Positions 16,074 through 25,204 of a stretch of DNA of 64,000 nucleotides are shown piece by piece (positions within the stretch are counted from its first letter, which is position 1; every line of letters starts with the position of its first letter). The translations under genes were made by a program, and so were the position numbers. The notes under the pieces are model-generated. The model was not told where the DNA came from and ran no database searches. It worked only from the letters and a program-made list of their open reading frames with translations. The stretch is from Butyrivibrio sp. AE3004 (GTDB taxonomy: Bacteria > Bacillota > Clostridia > Lachnospirales > Lachnospiraceae), in contig NZ_JNLQ01000002.1 in NCBI RefSeq assembly GCF_000703165.1, positions 2,356,001 to 2,420,000 on the forward strand, in the 5' to 3' direction.

Positions 16074-18107
16074 TTATTCCTTAAAAACATCTTCAAGTTT
16101 TCCAAAATTATCAAGTTTCATGTCAGAAGAGAAGCTGTCTATGGTAAATCGAAGGATTCTGCTCTCCTCTTCGTCTGTTGTAATAAAGTCGATGTAGCTC
16201 TTTAAATCACTTGCATACGGAGTAACCTCCGTGTCCTCTGTCACGTAAAACATGCCGCCTGAATTTGCTGCATCCTCTATATTTCTTGGGTTATAGCGTC
16301 CGCTCTCTTTTATTTTTACCCTTGAGCCTGACAGCTTATACTCATTTGCCACGCTTACGGGGAAGCCGTCATCATCGATTTTAAACGCCCCTGTGGGATA
16401 CATAAAGCAGACCGTTCCATCGATTACATTATTTATGTTCATGAGAAAATAGTCCGGATCAAGCGTCGTGTTGTCAGCGATTGTCATGCTCATATCTCCC
16501 TGTTCGGGAACAGGTTCTATACCATCATCCTTTATCTCATAGATAATTCCGTGGAAGCTGACATCTCCCGTGGGAAGATTGAGATACAGATAATTCTTTT
16601 TGTTTTTTCTTGCAAGGTAAGCCTCCGGTGCATGTCCGTAATAAGTGGCTTCATAGGTATTGTCCCCCACGATTCCCTTCCAATAAACATCCTCTTCACC
16701 CGGGGCCTCATAACATTCCATTCTAAAGGACTTATCCTTTTTTATAAAGTAGTCGGTATTATAATCCAGTCTTGTAAGAGAATTGTCCGGACAGGTTACA
16801 TAAAAATTACTGATAAGTCCGGGATAATCAGAGACTGCTAGCGTCAGATGATACGCACCCGCCCTGTCATTTACCACATACTCATTTATGAAAATATGTA
16901 CAAATCCGTTTCCGAGTGCAAAGCATACATCACCGTCATTATCATCTATGGATTCGGAAATACTTTCCTCTGCATTATCATTAAAATCCAGCTTAGGATA
17001 TTCCTTTTTTAAAAGTGAGACAATAATACCGGGCAGATTTTTCAGATTTTTGAAGGTATCCTTGAAGGTAAGGATTTTACCATTCTCCGCTTCAATATTA
17101 TAGGTTCTGACAAATGTATTTTCACCGCTCTGCTCCATATCCTCATAGTCGCAGGCTCTTACGTAGAATGATACCACTTCCGTATCATTTCTTGTCACAA
17201 AGCAGTCAGCATCATAATACAGTCCCCGGTCAAAGCTCCCCTTTCCAAAGCTTCCCGCACTGCTTCTTGCTTCATCTGCTTCTTTGGAATTAACAGCGTC
17301 TATCGTATCTCTAAGTGCATCCTCAGCAGGATATTTAAGGTCATCGGTCTCACCGAAAACATCGTTTCTTCCGATAGTCAGAATTGGAAACTTTATAAAG
17401 CCGCTTCCATCCGGGACATTCATGGCCTCAAAATGCTCGGTAACGCTGACTCCTATAACCTCATTTCCCTTGGCACATGCACCCGCAAAAAGTTGTACGA
17501 GCAAGTCCTCAGCATCGGGAGGAAGGAAGTTATCGGAATTATCCATTGCATAAATATTTTCACCTGATTCATAGACTACACTTATTGTTGCCCCATAGTC
17601 ATCGGGAATTCCTTTTATCTCTGAATCAAGTCCATTATATTGGACAATATTATTGTTTTTTATAATCTCCTGAAGTTCCTTCATAAAGCTCTTATCGGCT
17701 TCAAATCTTCTCTCATCGGAATCATCATAATCCCACGCAGCAAAAGAACCCTTGACAACATCTCCGTCAAGGTCAGCCTTAAGAGCATATCTCTTGTTAC
17801 CCATCGTAAGGGTTTCATCTTCATAAAGTGTTGAAAACGCACAGAAAAATGAGGTTATATCAGAGGATTGAATTTCCTTCGGAGCATTGTAATCAGTTCC
17901 GTCTCTTACATAACCGTCTCCTAAATCCTCATCATCAAAATCATCACTCAAAGGAGTCTCCTCCTCCTCAATAGCTACGGTTCCTCCGTGTTTTTGGCGC
18001 AGACCTCTCCTGTCAAGGAGCTTTAAATTAGCTACCTGATAGAAAATAGCAAAGCATATTCCCAATAATGAAAGCACCGAAACGGCAAGAACCAATCTTT
18101 TTTTCAT
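16074..18107 (-). CDS. Membrane-anchored extracellular protein of unknown function (677 aa)
   Basis: I do not recognise the whole protein. It starts MKKRLVLAVSVLSLLGICF, a single N-terminal membrane anchor or signal, followed by an acidic linker and about 620 residues predicted outside. A central stretch (about 270-430) with YDADCFVTRNDTEVVSFYVR, NGKILTFKDTFKN and a later VHIFINEYVV resembles the DUF3298/RsiV-type domain found in surface and sensor proteins. The ATG at 18107 was chosen over one 15 bases upstream because GGGTGAGAT stands 2-8 bases before it. It has its own terminator and lies between larC and larB without evident functional link. Confidence 0.7.
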   Translation of the reverse strand: MKKRLVLAVSVLSLLGICFAIFYQVANLKLLDRRGLRQKHGGTVAIEEEETPLSDDFDDEDLGDGYVRDGTDYNAPKEIQSSDITSFFCAFSTLYEDETLTMGNKRYALKADLDGDVVKGSFAAWDYDDSDERRFEADKSFMKELQEIIKNNNIVQYNGLDSEIKGIPDDYGATISVVYESGENIYAMDNSDNFLPPDAEDLLVQLFAGACAKGNEVIGVSVTEHFEAMNVPDGSGFIKFPILTIGRNDVFGETDDLKYPAEDALRDTIDAVNSKEADEARSSAGSFGKGSFDRGLYYDADCFVTRNDTEVVSFYVRACDYEDMEQSGENTFVRTYNIEAENGKILTFKDTFKNLKNLPGIIVSLLKKEYPKLDFNDNAEESISESIDDNDGDVCFALGNGFVHIFINEYVVNDRAGAYHLTLAVSDYPGLISNFYVTCPDNSLTRLDYNTDYFIKKDKSFRMECYEAPGEEDVYWKGIVGDNTYEATYYGHAPEAYLARKNKKNYLYLNLPTGDVSFHGIIYEIKDDGIEPVPEQGDMSMTIADNTTLDPDYFLMNINNVIDGTVCFMYPTGAFKIDDDGFPVSVANEYKLSGSRVKIKESGRYNPRNIEDAANSGGMFYVTEDTEVTPYASDLKSYIDFITTDEEESRILRFTIDSFSSDMKLDNFGKLEDVFKE

Positions 18108-18263
18108 TATCTCACCCAACATTTCCGCAATTTTACAACATAAAATCCATATATAATTATTGTACGAAAAAGGGGTAAATTTACTGCTAAGTAACTATTA
18201 GCTTCCTATTAAATGTTTATTAAAAAAATCACTGAAAAATTTATAAAAATAGCTTTATCAAGT

Positions 18264-19013
18264 CTATTGATGGTTAATCATGGATGCGAGGTAACCTGCC
18301 CCGAAACCATTATCGATATTTACAACGCTGACTCCGCTGGCACAGGAATTAAGCATGGATAAAAGTGCTGCTACCCCACCAAAGGAGGCACCGTATCCAA
18401 CACTTGTCGGAACAGCTATTACAGGGCAGTCAGAAAGGCCACCTATTACGCTTGCAAGCGCACCCTCCATTCCGGCAATTGCAATTATGACTTTTGCTGA
18501 CATGATATCATCCATATGCCCTAAAAGCCTGTGAAGCCCTGACACTCCCACATCGTATAGACGAACGACCTCGTTTCCGTAAACCTCTGCAGTTTTTGCA
18601 GCTTCTTCGGCAACAGGAATATCACTTGTTCCGCCGGTTGCTACAACAATCCTGCCCTTTCCGTCTTTCTTTGGAAGTTCTCCGACAATCCCTATATGAC
18701 TTAGCTCGTCATAAGTAAAGTCCGGGATATTTTCTTTAAGCAGAGCTGCTGCCTCAGCCTTCATCCTTGTTATGAGCACCGTCTTTTGCCCGTGCTCCCT
18801 TAAACTATTTGTAATTCCAAGAATCTGGTCAGGGGTCTTGCCTGCACCGTAGATCACTTCTGCCGCTCCCTGCCTGACTGCCCTGTGATAATCCGGTTTG
18901 GCAAAGCCAAGGTCATCAAAAGGAGCTTCCTTTAATTTTATTAATGCTTCTTCTACTGACGTTGAGCCATCTGCCACATTAAGCAGAAGAGTTTCCATTT
19001 CTTTTTTATCCAT
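18264..19013 (-). CDS. larB: LarB, pyridinium-3,5-biscarboxylate mononucleotide synthase
   Basis: LarB carboxylates nicotinic acid adenine dinucleotide and cleaves off AMP, the first step to the nickel-pincer cofactor. The 249-aa protein has an N-terminal helical part and a PurE-like C-terminal domain, seen in FAKPDYHRAVRQGAAEVIYG, IVVATGGTSDIPVAEEAA and VSGLHRLLGHMDDI. The last is typical of LarB. The length matches the family (245-260 aa). GGAGAT precedes the ATG. It lies 25 bases downstream of larE, so larE-larB form one unit, with larC 3.4 kb away. No lactate racemase gene (larA) is in the window. Confidence 0.93.
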   Translation of the reverse strand: MDKKEMETLLLNVADGSTSVEEALIKLKEAPFDDLGFAKPDYHRAVRQGAAEVIYGAGKTPDQILGITNSLREHGQKTVLITRMKAEAAALLKENIPDFTYDELSHIGIVGELPKKDGKGRIVVATGGTSDIPVAEEAAKTAEVYGNEVVRLYDVGVSGLHRLLGHMDDIMSAKVIIAIAGMEGALASVIGGLSDCPVIAVPTSVGYGASFGGVAALLSMLNSCASGVSVVNIDNGFGAGYLASMINHQ

Positions 19014-19038
19014 AAATTGTATCTCCGTTTATGTTTTA

Positions 19039-19857
19039 TCATCCGGTAATATTCAAGGTTTCGTTCATACTTCCTGTCCTGTAGCCCTGCAGATCAAGAG
19101 CAACATAAGAAAACCCAAGTGCCTTAATTTCTTTTGCTATCCTTGTTCTGATATCATTTTGAAGGATCTTCTCAAATTCATCCTGCATTATTTCTATTCT
19201 CGCCATATTCTCATGGACTCTGCATCTTGCCTGCGTAAAACCAAGATCAAAAAGAAGTTCTTCAGCTTTACCTGCCATCTTTATCTTTTCCTCGGTTATC
19301 TCCTGTCCGTAGACAAACCTTGTAGCAAGGCAAGCAAAGGAGGGTTTCGACCAGGTCGGAAGGCCCAGTTCTTTTGAAAGAGTCCTTATCTCATCCTTAC
19401 TTAAATCGGCCTCCTTCAATGGACTTTTTACTTTTAGTTCGGCAATTGCTCTCATCCCCGGCCTGTAGTCACAGACATCATCCGCATTTGACCCCTCTGC
19501 TACCACATCTATTCCCAGTTGTTTTGCGCTTTCTATTATAGTTTCAAAGATTACTTTTTTGCATAAATAACATCTGTCCGGCGGATTATTCTTAAAGCCC
19601 TCTATGCTCATCTGATCAACATCCACAACTATCTGCTTTATGCCACTTACTTTGCAGAAATCCTCCGACTCCTTATGCTCTCTTTCCGGAAAAGAGACTG
19701 ACCTGGCAGTTATGGCTACCACATTATCCAAAAGAACGTCCCTTGCCACTTTAAGTAAAAAAGTTGAGTCTACTCCGCCTGAAAAGGCAATTGCAAGTCT
19801 GTCATAGTTTCGTATTATGTTTTGTAAATTAATATATTTTTCTTCAAGAGTTCTCAT
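19039..19857 (-). CDS. larE: LarE, ATP-dependent sulfur transferase for the nickel-pincer cofactor
   Basis: LarE activates the cofactor carboxylates with ATP and inserts sulfur, sacrificially or through an iron-sulfur cluster depending on the homologue. The PP-loop FSGGVDSTFLL is near residue 25. NPPDRCYLCK and PSFACLATRF carry the cysteines seen in the family; which type of sulfur donor applies here is undecided. Start MRTLEEKYINL at 19857 (273 aa) is preferred. AGGAAAAGACC precedes it, and the longer frame from 19893 would begin inside the degV terminator hairpin. larB follows after 25 bases. Confidence 0.93.
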   Translation of the reverse strand: MRTLEEKYINLQNIIRNYDRLAIAFSGGVDSTFLLKVARDVLLDNVVAITARSVSFPEREHKESEDFCKVSGIKQIVVDVDQMSIEGFKNNPPDRCYLCKKVIFETIIESAKQLGIDVVAEGSNADDVCDYRPGMRAIAELKVKSPLKEADLSKDEIRTLSKELGLPTWSKPSFACLATRFVYGQEITEEKIKMAGKAEELLFDLGFTQARCRVHENMARIEIMQDEFEKILQNDIRTRIAKEIKALGFSYVALDLQGYRTGSMNETLNITG

Positions 19858-19872
19858 GGTCTTTTCCTGTGT

Positions 19873-19910
19873 AAAAAAGCCATCAAACACCATAATGGTA
19901 CCTGATGGCT
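19873..19910 (-). terminator. Rho-independent terminator after the degV gene
   Basis: AGCCATCA (19878-19885) pairs with TGATGGCT (19903-19910). On the minus strand the stem is followed by six T. The loop contains a further small palindrome (ACCATAATGGT). It ends the DegV transcript just 16 bases before the larE start, so larE needs read-through or a promoter within this stretch. Confidence 0.8.
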
Positions 19911-19920
19911 TGTTTTTCGT

Positions 19921-20802
19921 TTAATCTTCTCTATTATTCCCCCAAAAGAAAAGTGCAACCGTACCTGGCCCTGTATGACTTCCGATAGTAGTTCCGACAT
20001 CATACACCCTGATTTTACCTTTCATGGCAGGAATCAGTACTTCAACTTCTTTGATAAGCTTTTCAGCATTCTCCATGCAGGCAGAATGAGATATATAACA
20101 TTTTCCGTTGTAGCCTGCGCCGCCTTTTGCATTTTCCTGCATTTTAAGAGCAGTGGCGTGAATCACATTATCAATCCCGCGGTATTTTTCTCTGGGAACC
20201 AGCTTCCCCTCAAAATCCACATTTAGAAGAGGGCAGATTTTCAGTGCTCCGCCCACAAAACCGGCTGTTTTGGATATACGTCCGCCTCTGACAAAATGAG
20301 TAAGGTCAGAGGTAAAAAACCAGTGGTTTAATTCAAGGCGGTGGCCTTTCACCCATTTTTTCAGATCGTCGATACTCATGCCTTCATCCCGCAGGTCACA
20401 GACAGTGTCTACAAGAAGTCCGTAGCCCGATGATGCCGCAAGAGAATCGATTATATAAAGTTTTCTGCCGGGATATCTCTCCCTCAGTTCGTTCGCCGCT
20501 ATATTTGCCGAATTGATCGTTCCCGATATTCCGGAACTTAGTGTCAGATGGAGAATATCCTTTCCTGCCTCCAGGAAAGGTTCAAAATGCCTGATATACT
20601 CATCCACATTGATCTGGGATGTCTTTGGCATAGCTCCTTTTGCCATAGCACTGTAAAAATCATTTATCGGAAATTCTCCGTCATCAAGGTACTCCTTTCC
20701 ATCAATTTCAAAATGGAAACAGGCAACCTTGATATTTCTCTTTACATAATGTTCCAGATTAAGATCACAAGTAGAGCAGCAACTGATAACATAGTCTGGC
20801 AT
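19921..20802 (-). CDS. DegV-family fatty-acid-binding protein (FakB-like)
   Basis: A 293-aa DegV protein. Members bind a fatty acid and, as FakB, present it to a DhaK-type fatty acid kinase (FakA). The ligand motifs are present: PKTSQINVDEY (the T-S-Q segment near residue 60), LSSGISGT (near residue 90), and GSHTGPGTVALFF at the C-terminus with the conserved HxGPG. No fakA is nearby, which is usual, since several FakB proteins share one kinase. GAGGATAATTGT precedes the ATG. A second, diverged DegV domain exists fused to a kinase at 43952-46636. Confidence 0.9.
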   Translation of the reverse strand: MPDYVISCCSTCDLNLEHYVKRNIKVACFHFEIDGKEYLDDGEFPINDFYSAMAKGAMPKTSQINVDEYIRHFEPFLEAGKDILHLTLSSGISGTINSANIAANELRERYPGRKLYIIDSLAASSGYGLLVDTVCDLRDEGMSIDDLKKWVKGHRLELNHWFFTSDLTHFVRGGRISKTAGFVGGALKICPLLNVDFEGKLVPREKYRGIDNVIHATALKMQENAKGGAGYNGKCYISHSACMENAEKLIKEVEVLIPAMKGKIRVYDVGTTIGSHTGPGTVALFFWGNNRED

Positions 20803-20834
20803 ACAATTATCCTCATATAAGGAAAAGGCTCTTA

Positions 20835-23282
20835 TTACTCTGTTATTTCAGCAAAAACATAAAGCCTCGCATCGTTTGTACGGAACATGCGTGTATCCTC
20901 ACCGTAACCTGTTCCGCCATAGTCGGGATTAAGACGGGCACCGCAGCTGTTTAACAGACTACCCGTTGCCACAGCCTCATCTTTTTCACCATGCATCTTG
21001 TAATGTCTCGCAATAATACCGTGAATTATTCCATCCTGCTTTACATGAATAGGTGCCATGGTATTTATCAGACTTCCGAAAGCCTTCACATTAATCTTGA
21101 TCTGGCGGTTTGCGACCTCATATACCTTATCATCCGCAAGTCCCATGGTCTTAAGTGCAAGATAGTCATTGTTTGGTCTGCTCTCCTTTTGGAAAATAAG
21201 AGCAACCGCAAGAGACTTATCCTTTGACACAACCATAAAGCGGTATTTATCAAGTCTGTAAAAATCTCCAAACTGGAAGACCTTTCTCCACTGCTTATAA
21301 AACTCTACCTGGTCTGCCACCTGCTTTTTCTGCTCATCTGACAGTTCTCCCAGATTAAGCTCGTAGCCAAAGCATCCAAATGCCGCCACTGAAAATCTTG
21401 TTTCAAGAGGCACCACATGAAGAGTCTGATGGTTCGGAACAGCCGAAACATGCGCACCCTGCGTGCTTGCAGGATAACCATAGCTGTAACCTCTCTGAAT
21501 ATCCATACGGCATACAGCATCAGTATCATCACTTGCCCAAATCTGCGGGAAGTACGAAAGAATTCCAAGGTCAAATCTGTTACCGCCTGCGGAGCATCCC
21601 TCAAACAAAATATCCGGGAATTTCTCCGTAAGTGTCTTCATAACCCTGTAGAGGCCTATATAGTATCTGTGCTGGAATTCCTTCATTCTCTCAGCCGGAA
21701 GCTCAAGTGAAAATCTGTCTGAGAAAATTCTGTTCATATCCCATTTAATATATGAGATATTCGCAGATGAAAATACCTTTGAAAGTGCATCAATAATATA
21801 TTCCTGAACATCTGTCCTTGTCATATCAAGGATCATCTGTGTTCTTCCAACGGAATGATGATGTCCCGGGACCTTTACAGCCCATTCCGGGTGTGCTCTG
21901 TAAAGATCGGAATTTTCATTTACCATCTCGGGTTCAACCCAGAGGCCAAATTTCATTCCGAGAGCATTTATCTTTTCAGCAAGTCCCTTTAAACCGTCCG
22001 GGAGTTTCTTTGTATTTACAACCCAGTCGCCAAGACCTGCGTGATCGTCGTTTCTTTGTCCAAACCACCCATCATCAAGAACGAAAAGCTCAATCCCTGC
22101 CTTTGCTGCTTCCTTTGCAATTCTAAGAAGGCTGTTCTGATTGAAATTAAAATATGTTGCTTCCCAGTTATTGATAAGGATAGGTCGTTCCTTATCGCGC
22201 CAGGTGCCGCGCACTATGTGCTTTCTTACAAAATCGTGCATGCTGCGGCTCATTCCGCCAAAGCCTTTTTTTGAATAAGTCATTACAGCTTCCGGTGCTT
22301 CAAAGGTTTCGCCGGGCTCTAAGTTCCATTCAAAGCCTACAGGCTGAATACCACTCACAAATCTGCTGAGGAAGGTACCGTTTGATGAAAGTGATGAATA
22401 GTGATTACCACTGTAAACCAGGTTAAAGCCATAGCAGTCACCCGCTGTTTCCGTGGTATCAGGCATGCTCAGCATAGTGAAAGGATTGCTTCTGCTGCCT
22501 GACTCTCCTGCTGCAAGCTCCTCGTTTACTACTTTACCTGCCTTACATACGGATGAAGTTTCACCCATCTCATCTGCCCATCTTCCGTGGAAGCTTGTTA
22601 GTTTAAAGCCTGTCTGCTGGAAATCTATCTGATTTGATAAAAGTCTGTCTATACGGACTTTTTCATTACTGTCGTTTATGAGCTTACTGCTTCTTGTTAT
22701 AGTATTGCATTCAGGATAAACCTTATATATAAGCTTAAGTCTGATGTCATACTCCCTCTCCTTAAGGGTGATGACAAGCTGTTTTGCGTGATCTGCCATA
22801 TAAGCAGGAATCACGGCATCCGTTCCCATCTCGGCAACTCCATCTCTTTTTCCGTCATCATAGGAGCAAGGGAGTGTCTCCAGGGGTGTTATCTCATCTG
22901 AAATTACTGCGCTTTCAAATAGAAAGTCACAGGTGGTAACTCCGTCCGCATGTGTAAGTTCAACAAAAGGCTCTCTGATGTCACCTTTTCCGAACCCAGA
23001 CATCTCAAGGGGCATAACCTCAAGACACATGGGATAAACCTCGGGCGAATACACTACCATGTTTCCACCCTCATTTTTATGCTTTATTTCGAGGACCTTA
23101 GCCATCTCGGAAAGTACTTCAGACTCTCCTTCCTCGTTTTTAAGAATTTCCTCATACTGAAGCTCAGAAATCAGTGAAGCTCCGTAATGAATGTGTTCTA
23201 TATGACCTGAAGGCAGCACCTGCATGAAATAGCTGCTATTTTTAGTCTGTAGTAAAAAAATATTGTCCTTCCTTATGATCAT
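20835..23282 (-). CDS. Alpha-galactosidase, glycoside hydrolase family 36
   Basis: A cytoplasmic-type GH36 enzyme (815 aa, no signal peptide) that removes alpha-1,6-galactose from raffinose-family sugars and galactomannan fragments. The order is beta-supersandwich, catalytic barrel, beta-sandwich. The nucleophile motif YIKWDMNR (Asp near residue 515) and the acid/base motif WASDDTDAVCR with CSAGGNRFD are intact. The ATG at 23282 overlaps the TGA of the upstream TetR gene as ATGA, with AGAGGA 11 bases before it. A TTG nine bases further up is too close to that site. Coupling to the regulator suggests control by sugar-linked or other signals read by TetR. The length slightly exceeds the ~730-aa norm. 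Confidence 0.93.
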   Translation of the reverse strand: MIIRKDNIFLLQTKNSSYFMQVLPSGHIEHIHYGASLISELQYEEILKNEEGESEVLSEMAKVLEIKHKNEGGNMVVYSPEVYPMCLEVMPLEMSGFGKGDIREPFVELTHADGVTTCDFLFESAVISDEITPLETLPCSYDDGKRDGVAEMGTDAVIPAYMADHAKQLVITLKEREYDIRLKLIYKVYPECNTITRSSKLINDSNEKVRIDRLLSNQIDFQQTGFKLTSFHGRWADEMGETSSVCKAGKVVNEELAAGESGSRSNPFTMLSMPDTTETAGDCYGFNLVYSGNHYSSLSSNGTFLSRFVSGIQPVGFEWNLEPGETFEAPEAVMTYSKKGFGGMSRSMHDFVRKHIVRGTWRDKERPILINNWEATYFNFNQNSLLRIAKEAAKAGIELFVLDDGWFGQRNDDHAGLGDWVVNTKKLPDGLKGLAEKINALGMKFGLWVEPEMVNENSDLYRAHPEWAVKVPGHHHSVGRTQMILDMTRTDVQEYIIDALSKVFSSANISYIKWDMNRIFSDRFSLELPAERMKEFQHRYYIGLYRVMKTLTEKFPDILFEGCSAGGNRFDLGILSYFPQIWASDDTDAVCRMDIQRGYSYGYPASTQGAHVSAVPNHQTLHVVPLETRFSVAAFGCFGYELNLGELSDEQKKQVADQVEFYKQWRKVFQFGDFYRLDKYRFMVVSKDKSLAVALIFQKESRPNNDYLALKTMGLADDKVYEVANRQIKINVKAFGSLINTMAPIHVKQDGIIHGIIARHYKMHGEKDEAVATGSLLNSCGARLNPDYGGTGYGEDTRMFRTNDARLYVFAEITE

Positions 23283-23842
23283 CTTACGCAAATTCCTCTC
23301 ATTATAATGTCTATCATAATTTTCAGGGCATCATCATAGGTTGTGTTACCCTCTATAAGCACATTTGAACTCAAAAACCGCTCAATTGATGCTTCCGTCA
23401 TGGCTTTTATTACAGGAATAGGAAGAGGTCTTATAACACCCTCTCTGATTCCTTTTTCTATAAGCTCAATCGTATCTTCCCAATCATTTTCAAGTCTGTT
23501 CTGAACCTTGATATAAATCTTGGGATATTTGTCCTTAAGCGTGAAAACCTTTCGGAAATCAACGTCTCTGTATTTATCGGGCATGCAAATCATTATACGC
23601 TCAATCTGCTCAATTGTTGAGAGAGAAGCGTCATTCATTATCTCCTGTTCCTTCTGCTTGATTGAATCGAAGCAGTAATCTACAAGTGCATCAAAAATTT
23701 TCTCCTTGTCATCGAATTCCTTGTATATGGTCTTCTTACTCATATGAAGGTCTCCAGCCACGTCATCCATGGTAAATTTGGATCCCTTTGCTTTGAATTC
23801 ATCAAGAACCGCTTCTAAAATCTTAACCTTTGTCTCGTTCAT
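23279..23842 (-). CDS. TetR/AcrR-family transcriptional regulator
   Basis: A 187-aa regulator with an N-terminal helix-turn-helix (KFTMDDVAGDLHMSKKTIYKEFDDKEKIF, positions about 22-50) and a helical ligand domain. GGAGG stands four bases before the ATG. Its stop overlaps the alpha-galactosidase start, so it likely controls that gene and itself, although TetR proteins next to glycosidases are unusual compared with LacI or AraC types. The gene for the pseudoreceiver-REC protein ends 15 bases upstream, so these may be cotranscribed. The ligand is unknown. Confidence 0.88.
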   Translation of the reverse strand: MNETKVKILEAVLDEFKAKGSKFTMDDVAGDLHMSKKTIYKEFDDKEKIFDALVDYCFDSIKQKEQEIMNDASLSTIEQIERIMICMPDKYRDVDFRKVFTLKDKYPKIYIKVQNRLENDWEDTIELIEKGIREGVIRPLPIPVIKAMTEASIERFLSSNVLIEGNTTYDDALKIMIDIIMRGICVR

Positions 23843-23857
23843 GTGGCCTCCATTTGA

Positions 23858-24619
23858 TTATATTTTCTTACTCGTTACGAAAAAGTCCCTCACTGCCTGA
23901 AGCAACTCACTCTTTGGCATAGTTTTTAAAAGATAGCCGTTTGGTTTTAGCCCCACCACCTTCATGACGCTCTCCTTGTCTCCCTTTCCGGTGAGAAAGT
24001 AGACCGGTATGCCCTGTGTCCTGCCTTCACTTCTTATCATCTCAAGAACCTGTGGCCCTGATGTTACCGGCATCTCGTAATCAAGGAGGATAAGGTCCGG
24101 GGTATTTGTCGCAAGATATGTAATAGCCTGCATTCCGGAATTAACGATTGTTACCTTGTATTCCTCATCAAGCCACCCTTTTACAAGCTTCAAAAAAGTC
24201 GGGTCATCATCCACAAGCAATATGTTTTTCCTTCTTGAAAGCTCGTCATTGAAAAGGCACAGCTCCCGCATTCTCTCGGTCACCTTTTTTATATCAAGCG
24301 GTCTCTCAAATTTCTCTGCTATCAGGTCGCCCGGAATAGTCTTTAATATAATGTCATACTCCGTAGCATCGCCTATCATGCATAGGATTTTCTCATTCTC
24401 AACACATATATCCCTCAGGTAAATAAGTGCATCGGGAATTTCATCAACAAAAGGCCCCAGATAAAAGAGAAACACATTCGGTTCCTTCCTGTATTTATCA
24501 AGCATATTTACCTTGGGCTCAGTTGGTATAACCTCCAATCCCGCTTCCGTCAGGTTTTTATTTATGGCATTAACCATAAATGTGGACCCACTGCTAATAA
24601 GAAGTATTTTGTTGTCCAT
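23858..24619 (-). CDS. Pseudoreceiver-receiver response regulator (signalling locus A)
   Basis: A 253-aa protein of two receiver-like halves and no output domain. The C-terminal REC (about 131-250) is complete: acidic pocket LLVDDD, phosphoacceptor D180 in LILLDYEMP, Thr in YFLTGKGD and Lys in LLKTMPK. The N-terminal half (1-115) has the same fold pattern but Tyr53 where the aspartate should be (LFYLGPF), so it cannot be phosphorylated in the standard way. A full-length paralogue is at 59074-59850 and shares SFMVNAI near residue 14. It probably passes signals by protein contact. An HPt protein and a c-di-GMP enzyme are encoded just upstream. Confidence 0.82.
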   Translation of the reverse strand: MDNKILLISSGSTFMVNAINKNLTEAGLEVIPTEPKVNMLDKYRKEPNVFLFYLGPFVDEIPDALIYLRDICVENEKILCMIGDATEYDIILKTIPGDLIAEKFERPLDIKKVTERMRELCLFNDELSRRKNILLVDDDPTFLKLVKGWLDEEYKVTIVNSGMQAITYLATNTPDLILLDYEMPVTSGPQVLEMIRSEGRTQGIPVYFLTGKGDKESVMKVVGLKPNGYLLKTMPKSELLQAVRDFFVTSKKI

Positions 24620-24785
24620 CCTTTACTCCTGCTTTATTTCATCCCAATCAGCATTAGTGCTACTGTCAAGCACCGGTACATCGTTTTCTCATTAGAAAAC
24701 TTTTATATTTTCAAAAAGGGAACTGTATGTTCATTTATAGTTTCCATTATATAACTAATCCTGCCCTAATCAAAGCTACATATAG

Positions 24786-24810
24786 GAAAAAAAAGTATTT
24801 TTTACTTTTT
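24786..24810 (-). terminator. AT-rich hairpin after the HPt gene
   Basis: AAAAAGTA and TACTTTTT form a weak stem followed by T's on the minus strand, overlapping the HPt stop codon. With the 166-base gap that follows, it separates the HPt gene from the pseudoreceiver gene. Confidence 0.45.
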
Positions 24811-25153
24811 ATTCTCCTATCATCTGAGAAAGCCTGTCACGCTCAGCCATCACTTTAGTAATAAGCTCTGTGTAATCCATATCAGTTCCCGCACGAAGGA
24901 ATTCCGTCATCTCACTTGTAGGATCATAAATCGGTGTGAGGGCCAGATTTCCCAACACGCCTTTAAGTGCATGGGCTGCTTCAAAAGCTTCCGGAATTTT
25001 CTTTTCATCCAGAAGTTTTTTCAAATCCTCATATCGCGTTCTGTCAAGGGCCTCAGGTATAAGTTCAAGATAGAATTCCTCATCATCAAGGCATCTTGCC
25101 ATTCCCTCTTTTGTATCCGCCCCAAATTCGTTTAAAATTTCTAAGCTTAGCAT
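24809..25153 (-). CDS. Stand-alone histidine phosphotransfer (HPt) protein
   Basis: A 114-aa four-helix HPt protein that shuttles phosphoryl groups between receivers. The motif AAHALKGVLGNLA has the phosphorylatable histidine followed by the expected LKG. GGAGGG lies 4 bases before the ATG at 25153, so I prefer MLSLEILNEFG over starts 12-18 bases upstream. It lies 51 bases after the REC-GGDEF-EAL gene, so it probably takes phosphate from or to that receiver and from hybrid kinases elsewhere in the window. Confidence 0.85.
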   Translation of the reverse strand: MLSLEILNEFGADTKEGMARCLDDEEFYLELIPEALDRTRYEDLKKLLDEKKIPEAFEAAHALKGVLGNLALTPIYDPTSEMTEFLRAGTDMDYTELITKVMAERDRLSQMIGE

Positions 25154-25204
25154 AATACCCTCCATAAACACATATTCTTATCTGCATATATATTTACTGT
25201 TCCG

